From Natrononativus amylolyticus (lineage in GTDB: Archaea > Halobacteriota > Halobacteria > Halobacteriales > Natrialbaceae), in NCBI RefSeq assembly GCF_024362525.1, contig NZ_CP101458.1, positions 1,798,001 through 1,862,000 on the forward strand: DNA of 64,000 nucleotides, in the 5' to 3' direction. The notes under the pieces were generated by a model. It was not told where the DNA came from, searched no databases, and saw nothing but the letters and a program-made list of their open reading frames with translations. The position numbers and the translations under genes were made by a program. Of this stretch, positions 44,169-53,485 are shown piece by piece. The stretch's first letter is position 1. Each line of letters begins with the position of its first letter.

Positions 44169-45404
44169 GTGGCCGCTGAAGGTACCGCGCTGATCGACGT
44201 CGGCGTGCTCTTCGCGGCGGTCGCCCTCGCCGGCCTCGTCGCAAATCAGCTCAAGCAGTCGGTGATCCCGTTCTACATCGTCATCGGGATGCTTCTCGGG
44301 GAGCACCTCCTCGGAGCAGTCAGCCCCTGGTACCTCGTCGAAACCGACTTCATCCACCTCGGAGCCGAACTCGGGATCGTCTTCCTGCTGTTCTTCCTCG
44401 GCCTCGAGTTCAACCTCGATCGGCTGCTCGCCGCGAAAGACCGCATCGGGAGGGCCGGTACCTACGATCTCATCATCAACTTCGGGGTCGGTATGGTCCT
44501 TGGGTACGCGCTGTTCGGGGAGTTCCTCCCGGCGTTTCTCGTCGCCGGGATCGTCTACATCTCCTCTTCAGCGATCATCACGAAGTCGCTGATCGACCTC
44601 GGCTGGATCGCCAACGACGAGGCCGATCCGATGCTCGGCACGCTCGTCTACGAGGACCTCTTCATCGCCATCTATCTCGTCGTCGCGAGCGCGCTCATCC
44701 TCGGCGGCGGCGACATGGGAGAGGCGGCCGGCGACATCGGCATCGCGGTCGTATTCATCATCCTGCTCCTGCTGTTCGTCCACTTCGGGACCGCCTTCCT
44801 CCAGCAGTCGCTCGAGACCGACTCCCACGAGTACTTCGTACTGCGGGCGATCGGCATCACCGTTCTGATCGCCGGCGCGGCGCTCGCGCTCGGCGTCAGC
44901 GAAGCCGTCGCGGCCTTCTTCGTCGGGATGGCCTTCTCCTCGACCGATCACGTCCACGAACTCGAGCGCCTGCTCGAGCCCGTCCGGGACACGTTCGCCG
45001 CGGTCTTCTTCTTCTGGATCGGGCTGGTGACGAACCCGTTCCTCTTCGCCGGCGTGGCAGCAATGGTCGCCGCAGCAGTCGTGTTGACGACGCCGACGAA
45101 GCTCATCAGTGGCTATCTCGGCGGCCGGGTGTACGACCTGGACGAGCGGCGATCGGTTCGCGTCGGGCTCGGAATGGTAACTCGCGGCGAGTTCTCGCTG
45201 ATCATCGCGAGCATCGCCATCGCCGGCGCCGACACCGGGCTGGCGGCAGAGACCGCCGGTCAGATCAACGCCTTCGCCGTCGGCTACGTGCTGTTCATGA
45301 GCATCCTCGGAACCACGCTCATGCAGTACTCGGGTCGGATCGAATCCGCCGTCGTCCCGCGTCTCGAGTCCAGCCGCGTCGAGGCCCAGCCGAGCGACGA
45401 CTAG
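44169..45404 (+). CDS. KhtU-like cation/proton antiporter
   Basis: A 411-residue CPA2 antiporter starting at a GTG. The membrane core is complete: LGIVFLLFFLGLEFNLDRLL, SSSAIITKSLIDLGWI, VGMAFSSTDHVHELE and TRGEFSLIIASIAIAGAD. It lacks a fused TrkA domain. Together with the KhtT-like gene 35 nt upstream it should form a two-subunit K+(NH4+)/H+ exchanger, the Kht arrangement. Confidence 0.92.
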   Translation: MAAEGTALIDVGVLFAAVALAGLVANQLKQSVIPFYIVIGMLLGEHLLGAVSPWYLVETDFIHLGAELGIVFLLFFLGLEFNLDRLLAAKDRIGRAGTYDLIINFGVGMVLGYALFGEFLPAFLVAGIVYISSSAIITKSLIDLGWIANDEADPMLGTLVYEDLFIAIYLVVASALILGGGDMGEAAGDIGIAVVFIILLLLFVHFGTAFLQQSLETDSHEYFVLRAIGITVLIAGAALALGVSEAVAAFFVGMAFSSTDHVHELERLLEPVRDTFAAVFFFWIGLVTNPFLFAGVAAMVAAAVVLTTPTKLISGYLGGRVYDLDERRSVRVGLGMVTRGEFSLIIASIAIAGADTGLAAETAGQINAFAVGYVLFMSILGTTLMQYSGRIESAVVPRLESSRVEAQPSDD

Positions 45405-45453
45405 TACCCGTAGGACGGACAAGTTCAAGTCCACCGGCCCCCTCCCGTCTGGC

Positions 45454-46110
45454 ATGCCACGGGCGGTCGTCTTCGACCTGGACTATACCCTGGCGGTGCC
45501 CGAACGTGACCGTGAAACCATTCTCGCCGACGCGACCCGTCGAACGGGTGCGCCGGCGCTCACGCGGGAGGCCTACCTCGAGGCCCATCGCCGGAACCTC
45601 ACTCGGGAGAGCCGCGAGCCCATCTTCGCGGATCTGCTCGCCGACCACGACACCGACGCCGACCCCGCGGCGGTGGCGACGGCTTACCGGGAGACGATCG
45701 CCGACTCGCTCGCTCCCCTGCCGGGGGTCGAGTCGATGCTCGACCGTCTCCGGGAGGAGTACCGCGTCGGCCTGCTGACGAACGGCCCCGTCCGCGCCCA
45801 GCGGGACAAACTCGCCACGCTCGGCTGGGAGGGCGCGTTCGACGCCGCCCTCGTCACCGGCGAACTCGAGGCCGGCAAGCCCGACCGGCGGGCGTTCGAG
45901 GCGATCCTCCGCGAACTATCGGTCGCACCCGGAGAGGCGGTGTACGTCGGCGACGAGGTCGAGGCCGACATCTACGGGGCGACCAACGCCGGGCTGGACG
46001 CGATCCAGGTGCTCCTCGAGGACACCGAGCCGGATCCGCGAGCCGTCGCCCACCTCGAGCAGGCGACCATTGCCGAGGAACTACCGGGGTGTCTCGAGAC
46101 GCTCGCCTGA
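45454..46110 (+). CDS. HAD-superfamily hydrolase
   Basis: A 218-residue HAD enzyme with a helical C1 cap. Motif I is VVFDLDYTLAVPE (DxDYT; the third position Tyr is slightly unusual), motif II VGLLTNGPV, the motif III Lys is in EAGKPDRRAF, and motif IV VYVGDEVEADI. It is related to pyrimidine 5'-nucleotidase/haloacid-dehalogenase-like phosphatases; the substrate is unknown. It is distinct from the HAD at 25926-26615 but similar in size. Confidence 0.92.
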   Translation: MPRAVVFDLDYTLAVPERDRETILADATRRTGAPALTREAYLEAHRRNLTRESREPIFADLLADHDTDADPAAVATAYRETIADSLAPLPGVESMLDRLREEYRVGLLTNGPVRAQRDKLATLGWEGAFDAALVTGELEAGKPDRRAFEAILRELSVAPGEAVYVGDEVEADIYGATNAGLDAIQVLLEDTEPDPRAVAHLEQATIAEELPGCLETLA

Positions 46111-46166
46111 GCGGACTCGGGAGAAACCAGTACAGTTTACCTCCTGTCTCTCGCAAATATTGCCAT

Positions 46167-47222
46167 ATGGTTCACAGCGAGATGGCGGCGCTCGGCCACG
46201 AACAGGTAACGCACTTCGTCGACGAGGAGACCGGCCTGCGCGCGATCGTCGCGATCCACGACACGACGCTCGGCCCCTCCCTGGGCGGGACGCGACTGCT
46301 CCCCTACGAGAGCGAGGACGCGGCGCTGCGGGACGTGCTCAGGCTCTCGAGTGCGATGACGTACAAGGCCGCAGCGAGCGACCTCGACCTCGGCGGCGGG
46401 AAGGCGGTGATCGTCGCCGACCCCGAGGCCAAGACCGAGGAGATGATGCGCGCGTACGGTCGGATGATCGACCGCCTCGGCGGCCACTACATCACCTCCG
46501 TCGACGTGAACACGGGGGTCGCGGACATGGACGTTCTTCGGGAGGAAACCGAGTACGCCGTCGGCACCAGCGACGGCCTCGGCGACCCCTCGCCGATCAC
46601 CGCCCGCGGCGTCTTCTCCGGGCTCCGGGCCTGCGTCGAAACCACCTACGGGATCGACGACCTCGAGGGCCGCTCCGTCGTGGTCCAGGGCGTCGGCAAG
46701 GTCGGCCGTGGGCTCGCCGAACTCGTACTCGAGCACGGCGCCGAGGTAACCGTCAGCGACGTCAACGAGGCGGCCGTCGCGGCGATGGTCGACGAACTCG
46801 GCGTCGACGCCGTCGCCCCGAGCGACGTCTACGCCGAACCCTGCGACGTGTTCGCGCCGTGTGCCATCGGCGGCGTGATCAACGACGAGACGATTCCCCA
46901 GCTCGAGTGCGACGTCGTCGCCGGCGGGACGAACAACGCCCTCCAGGAGCGCCGCCACGCTACCGAACTCAAGGAAAACGGCATCCTCTACGCCCCCGAC
47001 TACGTCATCAACGCGGGCGGGCTGATCACCGTCGCCAACGAGTACTTCGGGCGGAGCCGCGAGGCGGCCCTCGCCGACGCCGAGGCGATCGGCGACCGCG
47101 TCCTCGACCTGATCGAGCGCGCCGAGGATCGGGATATCACGGTGCTCGAGGCCGCGGACGAGTACGCCGAGGAGCGCATCGCGGCGGGCGAGCGCGGCGA
47201 GGCGATGCCGTCGACGAACTGA
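46167..47222 (+). CDS. Glu/Leu/Phe/Val dehydrogenase family enzyme
   Basis: A 351-residue amino-acid dehydrogenase, best matching the Leu/Val type. The catalytic Lys lies in LDLGGGKAVI, and SLGGTRLLPYESEDAALRDVLRLSSAMTYKAA is the substrate domain landmark. The NAD-binding loop is VVVQGVGKVGRGLAELVLEHG with GVINDETIPQLECDVVAGGTNNAL following. It interconverts branched-chain amino acids and 2-oxo acids. The ATG at 46167 is favoured over an earlier Met because a TATA-like AGTTTA (about 46134) lies 30 nt upstream. Confidence 0.93.
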   Translation: MVHSEMAALGHEQVTHFVDEETGLRAIVAIHDTTLGPSLGGTRLLPYESEDAALRDVLRLSSAMTYKAAASDLDLGGGKAVIVADPEAKTEEMMRAYGRMIDRLGGHYITSVDVNTGVADMDVLREETEYAVGTSDGLGDPSPITARGVFSGLRACVETTYGIDDLEGRSVVVQGVGKVGRGLAELVLEHGAEVTVSDVNEAAVAAMVDELGVDAVAPSDVYAEPCDVFAPCAIGGVINDETIPQLECDVVAGGTNNALQERRHATELKENGILYAPDYVINAGGLITVANEYFGRSREAALADAEAIGDRVLDLIERAEDRDITVLEAADEYAEERIAAGERGEAMPSTN

Positions 47223-47471
47223 ACGGGGTCGCCGGCAGCGGTCCCGTTTCGAAGCCGCAATCGGGCAGTACTCGAGCGTCTCGATTTGTGACGTCCACCT
47301 GCTTACTGAGTATTTTATCAACCAAACAACCCGTGGATATACTAATTAGAAACACATATCAATTAGACAACAATATTCAAGACGTAGTGTGTTAGAGATG
47401 ATCAATACGTTCAAATTAACGAGGTTCACATTATCTCTCGTCACAATACCTCACCGTACACTTCGTTAACT
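47223..47471. other. AT-rich spacer of an island
   Basis: About 250 nt with sharply lower GC than the neighbours. I see no gene, repeat or RNA. It introduces the AT-rich island that continues to about 48.1 kb. Confidence 0.5.
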
Positions 47472-47981
47472 ATGTCCACTCTTCATGCTGAGCATCTTAT
47501 CGTTTTCGCGTTTATATTCTCATTTCTGGTTCTTCTTGGCGTTCTCACCGCACTCTGGATCAAAGTATTCTTTTTAATGCTAGGTGTTTGCTTGAAAACG
47601 GCTTACAATGTCGGACTGTACCGTCCGTCGCTGAGCGGAAAGCGGTCGCACCAGACTGCAGGAATTCAACGGGATCACAGTTCCCTCCAATTCGTTCAAA
47701 CCCTCGAGTTTGTAAGTGGAGTGATTCCTGGGGATTCGAATATCTACACGCACACGTGGATCATTCCACTACTAGTCGTTGGTGTTCCGGTCGTTCTCGT
47801 TATGGCGGTTGTAGCAGTCATAGTGCCGGTTTCCCTGTTATGGTACGTTATCGCTACTGGACCAGCCCCATGGTCGTTGCTGCTAGCAGTTCTTAGTGTT
47901 TGTACGTATTTCAGTCTCCTCTTAGTGATTTATTACCTCAGTACACACACCTATGTCAACAAAAACAGGCCTAACTCGTAA
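47472..47981 (+). CDS. Orphan membrane protein in AT-rich island
   Basis: A 169-residue protein with about four helices: IVFAFIFSFLVLLGVLTALW, WIIPLLVVGVPVVLVMAVVA, VIVPVSLLWYVIATG and LAVLSVCTYFSLLLVIYYL. Codon use is clearly unlike the surrounding genes and similar to other AT-rich islands here. I do not recognise it; it was probably acquired recently. Confidence 0.6.
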   Translation: MSTLHAEHLIVFAFIFSFLVLLGVLTALWIKVFFLMLGVCLKTAYNVGLYRPSLSGKRSHQTAGIQRDHSSLQFVQTLEFVSGVIPGDSNIYTHTWIIPLLVVGVPVVLVMAVVAVIVPVSLLWYVIATGPAPWSLLLAVLSVCTYFSLLLVIYYLSTHTYVNKNRPNS

Positions 47982-48126
47982 TATTTTTAGCGTCCCTCTC
48001 CTGTTCGCTGGAGGAATATTGATAATGGCTCTCAATTAGACGAGAGTAGAAACAACGGTTGCGATCTATTTGGCCTGTACTGAGCGTGAACCCTACGTTT
48101 TATTCGGTTGAACGAAACCGCACTGC

Positions 48127-48528
48127 CTATCGGCTACTGCGTTCTTCGTCTTCGAGCGCCCGACTCGCCGCCTGTACGACGTCGGTCGCCCGCTTGACCT
48201 CTGCGCCGCTCTCGACGAACACCAGCGTCTTCGGGGGCTGGCTGGCCTTCGGTCGCGTCCGTAACTCGAGGTCCGTCGCCGCCTCCACGGCCGCCTCGCG
48301 GCCGGAATCGAACTCGAGGCGAACCCGGTCCGGGTGGACGAAGACGCGGGCGAAGCGCTCGCCGTCACGCTCGACGTCGTAGGCCCGGCCGCCGTCAGCG
48401 GTCGCCTCGACCGCGTCGTCGACGTTCGCGACGGCCATTCGCCGGAGTTCGTCGTCGGTACGGCCGTCGAGTTCCGAGGAGAGCAGTTCGGCGATGCGTC
48501 GGCCGTCGGTGATCCGCTTCTCGACCAT
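48127..48528 (-). CDS. Conserved haloarchaeal protein, unknown
   Basis: A 133-residue acidic cytosolic protein: MVEKRITDGRRIAELLSSEL, then DGGRAYDVERDGERFARVFV and a C-terminal KRATDVVQAASRALEDEE. There is no motif I recognise. It is the last gene of an apparent minus-strand operon with DUF2240 and the RNase H-like gene. Confidence 0.75.
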   Translation of the reverse strand: MVEKRITDGRRIAELLSSELDGRTDDELRRMAVANVDDAVEATADGGRAYDVERDGERFARVFVHPDRVRLEFDSGREAAVEAATDLELRTRPKASQPPKTLVFVESGAEVKRATDVVQAASRALEDEERSSR

Positions 48529-48551
48529 ACCCGCGTTCCGGCGGCGAGGCC

Positions 48552-49004
48552 CTAACGCCCTTCGGTCAGCGTCGCGCGGGCGATCGGCACGAGCTCCGAG
48601 ACGTCGAGGCCCTCCCGCCGGGCGTAGACGACCGCCGCCGCCTCGATGGTTATCTCGAGGTCGCCCTGGAGGGCGTTGATCGCGCCGACCGCCTCGTGTT
48701 TCTCGACCCCCTCGGCGACGAGCGCGTCGAGCACCCGTTCGAACGCCGACCGCTCGCGCAGCAGGTCCGTATCGGGTGCGAAGTCCTCGGGGACGGTGAC
48801 CGTCGCGGGGTCGAAACAGAGCGTGAGTTCCGCCCCCTCGCGCTCGAGCAGCCCCTGTTCGGTCGCGACGGTGATCAGCCGCGTCGCCTGGTCGGGCGAG
48901 AACCAGTCGCGGTCGAGCGAGAGCGCGACGACGAACTCGTTTTCGCGGAGGCTGCGGGTGCCGTTCTGTTTGAACGGCGCGGCGACGGCGACGCGGAGGC
49001 TCAT
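48552..49004 (-). CDS. DUF2240-family protein
   Basis: A 150-residue protein. The N-terminal LRVAVAAPFKQNGTRSLREN and FSPDQATRLITVATEQGLLE suggest a winged-helix-like region. The C-terminal FERVLDALVAEGVEKHEAVG and INALQGDLEITIEAAAVVYA complete the DUF2240 pattern. DUF2240 proteins are archaeal and possibly DNA-binding, but unproven. It sits 23 nt upstream of the previous gene in the same operon. Confidence 0.82.
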   Translation of the reverse strand: MSLRVAVAAPFKQNGTRSLRENEFVVALSLDRDWFSPDQATRLITVATEQGLLEREGAELTLCFDPATVTVPEDFAPDTDLLRERSAFERVLDALVAEGVEKHEAVGAINALQGDLEITIEAAAVVYARREGLDVSELVPIARATLTEGR

Positions 49005-49049
49005 CGGAGACGTCTCTCTGCGGGGAGCGAATAACGGTGGCGGTTTCGC

Positions 49050-49694
49050 TCAGTCGGAGGCCCGCCCGCCGCCGGCGTGGCCGTTGCGGTTGGCTCGAGA
49101 CGGCGGCGGGAACTGCGCGGAGGTGGTCTCCGGCGGCTCCGGAAGCACGCAGCGACCGAGTTCGCGGTTGACGTGGGCGTACCGTTCGGGGGCGTTCGCG
49201 AGTGGGTGGGCGGGGTTCTGGTCGCTGTCGATCCGTGCGGCGCGGATCTCCCCGAAGCCGTTCAGCCGCGCCTGGATCCCTCGCCAGTGGTTCGTGCTGG
49301 CGGGGGGGACCGAGAACGGCCGGGGTGGCTTTCGGTCGGGGTGGCGCGCCGCGAGGATCGCGTTGTTGACGTTACTGGCGAGGTCGTCGTGGTCGACGAG
49401 GACCCCGACGCGCGCGTTCGGCGGCGCACGCGCGGCCAGCACGTCGAGTCCCAGGTGGAGCGCCCGGTACTCGGCGACGTTGTTGTCCGGCGGGGTGTCG
49501 GCGGTGGCGATCCGGCCGACGCGAGTCCCGTCGCGCGTTTCGATGACGGCGCCGAGCCCGCCACCGGACTCCCGGAACGACCCATCGGTGGCGACGTAGA
49601 AGTCACGGTGGTGCGTTCGAGGCGGGTGGGCGATGTGCGGGGTCGGCGACTCGTCGAACAGGTCCCGCAGTGCGGGGCGGCCGTGGGCGGCCAT
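49050..49694 (-). CDS. Ribonuclease H-like protein
   Basis: A 214-residue protein. The RNase H fold residues are seen: Asp in FYVATDGSFRESGGGLG, Glu in NNVAEYRALHLGLDVL, Asp in VGVLVDHDDLASN, and Asp in ARIDSDQNPAHPLAN. All four acidic positions are present, so metal-dependent nuclease activity is plausible. It has an N-terminal extension of about 30 residues and a Pro/Gly-rich C-terminus. It is the first gene of the three-gene minus-strand operon. Confidence 0.8.
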   Translation of the reverse strand: MAAHGRPALRDLFDESPTPHIAHPPRTHHRDFYVATDGSFRESGGGLGAVIETRDGTRVGRIATADTPPDNNVAEYRALHLGLDVLAARAPPNARVGVLVDHDDLASNVNNAILAARHPDRKPPRPFSVPPASTNHWRGIQARLNGFGEIRAARIDSDQNPAHPLANAPERYAHVNRELGRCVLPEPPETTSAQFPPPSRANRNGHAGGGRASD

Positions 49695-49842
49695 GAGCGC
49701 CGATATGCTCTCTGATTATTTAATTGTACTGTTTGCTATACCATACCATAGAATCCGTTGCTCGAGCGACCTGTTGTTGAGCAGTTATCTTGTTGAGTGT
49801 TACCACGCCCCCATGTATACGACCGTGCGCCTATTTCGACTC

Positions 49843-50574
49843 ATGCCACGGGAGATCCAACCGACGGTGGGGCGACGACAGTTTCTCGCGTTCGCCGGTG
49901 TGGCAGCTGCGACGGCGAGCGTCGCCGGGACGGGCCACCGGCGGCTCCACCTGGTACCGCAATTCGAAACTCGTTGACTCCCTCTGCGAGGAGGTCCCGG
50001 ACGCCGTCGACGGCGAGTACGTCGCCCTCCAGCGTTGCCGCCAGAAAAGCGTCGCACGCTCAGGGGAACGTAGTTCTCGATGATCTTCCAGGACCCGATG
50101 GGCAGCTTCAACCCGAGTCTCACCGTCGGCGAGCAGGTCGCCGAGGCCGTCGAGGCCCAGCGGCGCGCGGGCGAACTCACGGTCGGTCGCCTCGAGAACG
50201 CAGGGGTACGGCCTCCGCACGTACCTCGTGAGCACCGTGGTGACCTCGAAGCGGTACGTCACCGGATCGAGCAGTCCACCGACCGCGAACTGATGACGCT
50301 GCGCGAGCGCCGAAACCGTCTCGGGCGACGGCGACGGTGAACGGGAGTCGACAACCGACGACGCCGTCGCGACGCTGAATGGGCGGCTGCTCGACGTCGA
50401 ACGGCCGGCGCGTCACGACGAGGTCGTCGAGGAGGCGGTGGCAGCGGTCGTCGCGGAGAACTGGGAGGCCGCCGAAGACCGGCTCCGTCGGGAGTACGAG
50501 AGCGTCTGCGAACGACAACCCACGCCTCGAAGACGGCCCACATCCCGCCGCGCGTCACCTCTTCGGTTGAGACG
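49843..50574 (+). pseudogene. Decayed second dpp locus: binding-protein start, dppD fragment, dppF fragment
   Basis: A composite remnant upstream of the intact dpp operon. A Tat-signal start (VGRRQFLAFAGVAAATASVAG, from the ATG at 49843) soon loses its frame. From about 49985 a dppD-like fragment runs to about 50260; 50079-50170 is nearly identical to 54888-54985, including [18 protein letters not shown] and [10 protein letters not shown]. From 50278 a dppF-like fragment follows: RELMTLRER matches 56753-56785, and HDEVVEEAV with ENWEAAEDRLRREYESVCER matches 56930-57030. Frameshifts separate the pieces. It looks like deletion between copies of a duplicated operon. Confidence 0.8.
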
Positions 50575-50718
50575 GCGACGTCAGTGCGGCTCCTGTTGGT
50601 GGCGTTCGACACCGATCGAACTCCTGAGCGGCTCGGGTCCGAATCGTCCGAAAGCCGCGACGACGAGGCGTACTCACCACATAGCCCTCCGGCTCCTCGG
50701 CTCGTGATTCAGGACCAT

Positions 50719-50730
50719 CATATACTTATA
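50719..50730 (+). promoter_or_regulatory. TATA box of dppA
   Basis: CATATACTTATA, centred 29 nt before the ATG at 50754, is a strong match and implies a leaderless or nearly leaderless operon transcript. Confidence 0.6.
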
Positions 50731-50753
50731 CCCATTCATCCAATTGAGGGAGT

Positions 50754-52391
50754 ATGGCACGGGATGAACGCGCAGACTTTACGCGCCGTTCGATACTCAA
50801 ACTGGCGGGTGCAGCCACGGCAACGGCGGTCGTTGCAGGGTGTACGGGCAACGGTAATGGCGACGACGACGACGATACCGGAAACGGGGACGCCGACGAC
50901 ACCGGAACCGGGAACGGTGACGACGACCGCGAAGTCGACGAAGACGCGGAGGTCGACGAAGTCGTCATCACGCAGGGGTCGGTCACGGACACGCTCGACC
51001 CCATCGACCACAACGACACGCCGACCTGGAACATCTTGAACCAGGCCTACGAGCCGCTCATCTACCGGGATCGGGACGGCGAACTGATCGAGCGCATCGC
51101 GACCAGCTGGGAGCGAACCGACGACATGGTCGTCGAACTCGAGATCCGCGACGACGTCACGTTCCACAACGGCGAGGAGATGACCGCCGAGGACGTCGCC
51201 TTCAGCGTCAACCGGACGAACGACCCCGATCAGAGCCAGCAGGCCGGCGTGATCGGCGCCATCGAGGAGGCGAGCGCCGTCGACGAGACGACGATCGAGC
51301 TTCAGCTCGAGGCGACCGAGCCGGCGATCTTCCGGAACCTCTCGGCGTTCGGCCGCGTCCAGCAACAGGAGTGGGTCGAAGAGCGCGACGACGACGAACT
51401 CGCCACCGAGATCAACGGCACCGGACCGTACGAGCTCGAGGACTTCGAGGAGGGCAGTCACGTCGACTACACCCGATTCGACGACTACTGGGGCGACGAA
51501 CCCCGCGTCGTCGAGGCCCGCTTCAACGCGACGGCCGACGAGGGAGCACGCGTCTCCGGCCTCGAGGGCGGCGACAGCGACATCGTGACCGACGTCAACC
51601 CGGCGGACATCAGCGACGTCCAGGACAACGAGGACCTGCGGATCGAGGGCGAACCCAGCATCCGCAACATCTTCCTCGTGATGCCGAACGACGAGGCGCC
51701 GTTCGACAGCGAGGAGTTCCGCCAGGCGATGAACTACGCGGTCAACGTCGAGGCGATCATCGAGAGCCTGCTCAACGGCTTCGGCGAGCCGACGAGCCAG
51801 CCGACGCTCGAGGGGATGTTCGGCCACAACCCCGACGTCGAACCGTACGGTCACGACCCCGACCAGGCAGAAGAGCTCGTCGAGGAGAGCGGCCACACCG
51901 ACGAGGAGCTCACGATCGTCTCGCCGACCGGCCGGTACCTCGGAGACACCGACATCGCCGCCCAGGCGGCGAGCGACATCGACAACCTCGAGAACGTCAG
52001 TGCGAGCCACGACGAGTGGGAAACGCAGTCGCTGTTCGACGTCACCGACACCGGCGATATGTCCGACTCGCCGGACATCTTCCTCATCGGCTGGGGGAAC
52101 CCGACGTTCGACGCCGGCTACGCGCTGAACCCCTGGTTCATGTCCGACCAGCCGTTCTGGCACTTCGAGGACGACGAGATCGAGGGGATCCTCGACGAGG
52201 CGACCGGCGAACCCGACGAGGACGCCCGCGAGGAGCTGCTCATGGAGGCGAACCAGCTCGCGAACGAGCGCGCCGCCTGGGTGTTCCTCCACCAGCAGTA
52301 CAGCATCTACGGCGTCAACGACGAACTCGCCTGGGACGCCCGGCAGGACGAGGACATCCGTCTGGACGAGATCTCCGCGTACGCCGAGTAA
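50754..52391 (+). CDS. dppA: Dipeptide/oligopeptide ABC binding protein
   Basis: A 545-residue exported lipoprotein of the family-5 class. TRRSILKLAGAATATAVVAGC is a combined Tat signal and lipobox. An acidic low-complexity linker (residues about 32-65) leads to the mature domain: LDPIDHNDTPTWNILNQAYEP, DVTFHNGEEMTAEDVAFSVN, NGTGPYELEDFEEG and FRQAMNYAVNVEAIIESLL. It captures peptides, or possibly nickel or other ligands, at the cell surface. It is the first of five genes in the operon. A short stem-loop follows the gene. Confidence 0.93.
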   Translation: MARDERADFTRRSILKLAGAATATAVVAGCTGNGNGDDDDDTGNGDADDTGTGNGDDDREVDEDAEVDEVVITQGSVTDTLDPIDHNDTPTWNILNQAYEPLIYRDRDGELIERIATSWERTDDMVVELEIRDDVTFHNGEEMTAEDVAFSVNRTNDPDQSQQAGVIGAIEEASAVDETTIELQLEATEPAIFRNLSAFGRVQQQEWVEERDDDELATEINGTGPYELEDFEEGSHVDYTRFDDYWGDEPRVVEARFNATADEGARVSGLEGGDSDIVTDVNPADISDVQDNEDLRIEGEPSIRNIFLVMPNDEAPFDSEEFRQAMNYAVNVEAIIESLLNGFGEPTSQPTLEGMFGHNPDVEPYGHDPDQAEELVEESGHTDEELTIVSPTGRYLGDTDIAAQAASDIDNLENVSASHDEWETQSLFDVTDTGDMSDSPDIFLIGWGNPTFDAGYALNPWFMSDQPFWHFEDDEIEGILDEATGEPDEDAREELLMEANQLANERAAWVFLHQQYSIYGVNDELAWDARQDEDIRLDEISAYAE

Positions 52392-52421
52392 CGACGTGAC
52401 GGCGTTCGGGTAATTCCACCG

Positions 52422-52440
52422 CCCTCACGGCCTGAGAGGG
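52422..52440 (+). terminator. Short stem-loop between dppA and dppB
   Basis: CCCTC (52422-52426) and GAGGG (52436-52440) form a perfect 5-bp stem with a 9-nt loop. It could partly stop transcription or protect the dppA message, giving more binding protein than permease. The stem is short and no T-run follows directly. Confidence 0.3.
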
Positions 52441-52457
52441 GGTGACAAACCGCAGTT

Positions 52458-52467
52458 CTTTTAATCC
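52458..52467 (+). promoter_or_regulatory. Secondary TATA-like element before dppB
   Basis: CTTTTAATCC, about 34 nt before the ATG at 52496, could drive the permease and ATPase genes separately from dppA. Confidence 0.35.
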
Positions 52468-52495
52468 GTCGCTGTCGTTTTGAGAACCAGTACGC

Positions 52496-53485
52496 ATGGC
52501 ACTGGGGAAATTCCTTGCAAAGCGTCTGGTGCAGGGGGTGTTCGTCATCTGGGGCGTCGTGACGATCACGTTCCTGCTTCGGTTTCTCACACCGGGGGAT
52601 CCGGTGAGCGCGCTCACGCCGCCGGACGCCGGACCGGAGGTTCGACAGCAGATGGCCGAGAACCTCGGGCTCAACGATCCGTTTTACGTCCAGTATGCCG
52701 ACTACATCACGGATCTCCTGATGCTCGATCTGGGGACCTCGATGCGGACCGGGCGCGCTGCGACGACGATGATCTTCGCCCGGCTGCCGGCGACGCTCGA
52801 GCTGGCGTTCGCCGCGACGATCGTTTCGATCGTGATCGCGATCCCGCTCGGCGTGATCAGCGCCCGGCGGCGCCACCAGAAGGCCGACTACGGGGCGACG
52901 CTGTTCTCGCTGGTCGGCATCAGCACGCCGAACTTCTGGCTCGGGATCATGCTCATCATCTTCGTCGCCGTCGCCATCGGCCCGATTCCGACGGGCGGTC
53001 GGCCTGTGTCGCTGGTCGACGCCCTCGGCGCGCTCGTCTTCGAACTCAACCCGCGTGATCTCGGGGCGTGGACCGCCGCGATCTTCCTGCCGGCGATCAC
53101 GCTGGGGACGTACTTCACGGCGCTGCTCACCCGACTCACGCGAAGCGGGATGCTCGAGGAACTGGGCAAGACCTACGTCGAGGCCTCCCGCGCGAAGGGG
53201 CTCCCGGAGACGCTCGTGCTGTACAAACACGTCCTCCGAAACACCCTGATTCCGATCATCACCGTGCTGGGCCTCCAGCTCGGCACGCTGATCGGCGGCG
53301 CGGTCATCACCGAGCAGGTCTTCTCCTGGCCCGGTCTCGGCCACTTCCTGATCCAGCAGATCGCCTACCGCGACTGGGTGCTCATCCAGGGTATTCTGAT
53401 CGTGATCGGCGTCGGGTTCGTTCTGATCAACATCGTCGTCGACGCAATGTACGCCTACCTCAACCCGCGGGTGATCGTCGAATGA
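52496..53485 (+). CDS. dppB: Dipeptide ABC transporter permease DppB
   Basis: A 329-residue permease with six helices. ALGKFLAKRLVQGVFVIWGV is the first helix. The ATPase-contact loop is YVEASRAKGLPETLVLYKHV, followed by LRNTLIPIITVLGLQLGTLI and GLGHFLIQQIAYRD near the end. It forms the channel with DppC, and its stop overlaps the dppC start (ATGA). Confidence 0.95.
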   Translation: MALGKFLAKRLVQGVFVIWGVVTITFLLRFLTPGDPVSALTPPDAGPEVRQQMAENLGLNDPFYVQYADYITDLLMLDLGTSMRTGRAATTMIFARLPATLELAFAATIVSIVIAIPLGVISARRRHQKADYGATLFSLVGISTPNFWLGIMLIIFVAVAIGPIPTGGRPVSLVDALGALVFELNPRDLGAWTAAIFLPAITLGTYFTALLTRLTRSGMLEELGKTYVEASRAKGLPETLVLYKHVLRNTLIPIITVLGLQLGTLIGGAVITEQVFSWPGLGHFLIQQIAYRDWVLIQGILIVIGVGFVLINIVVDAMYAYLNPRVIVE

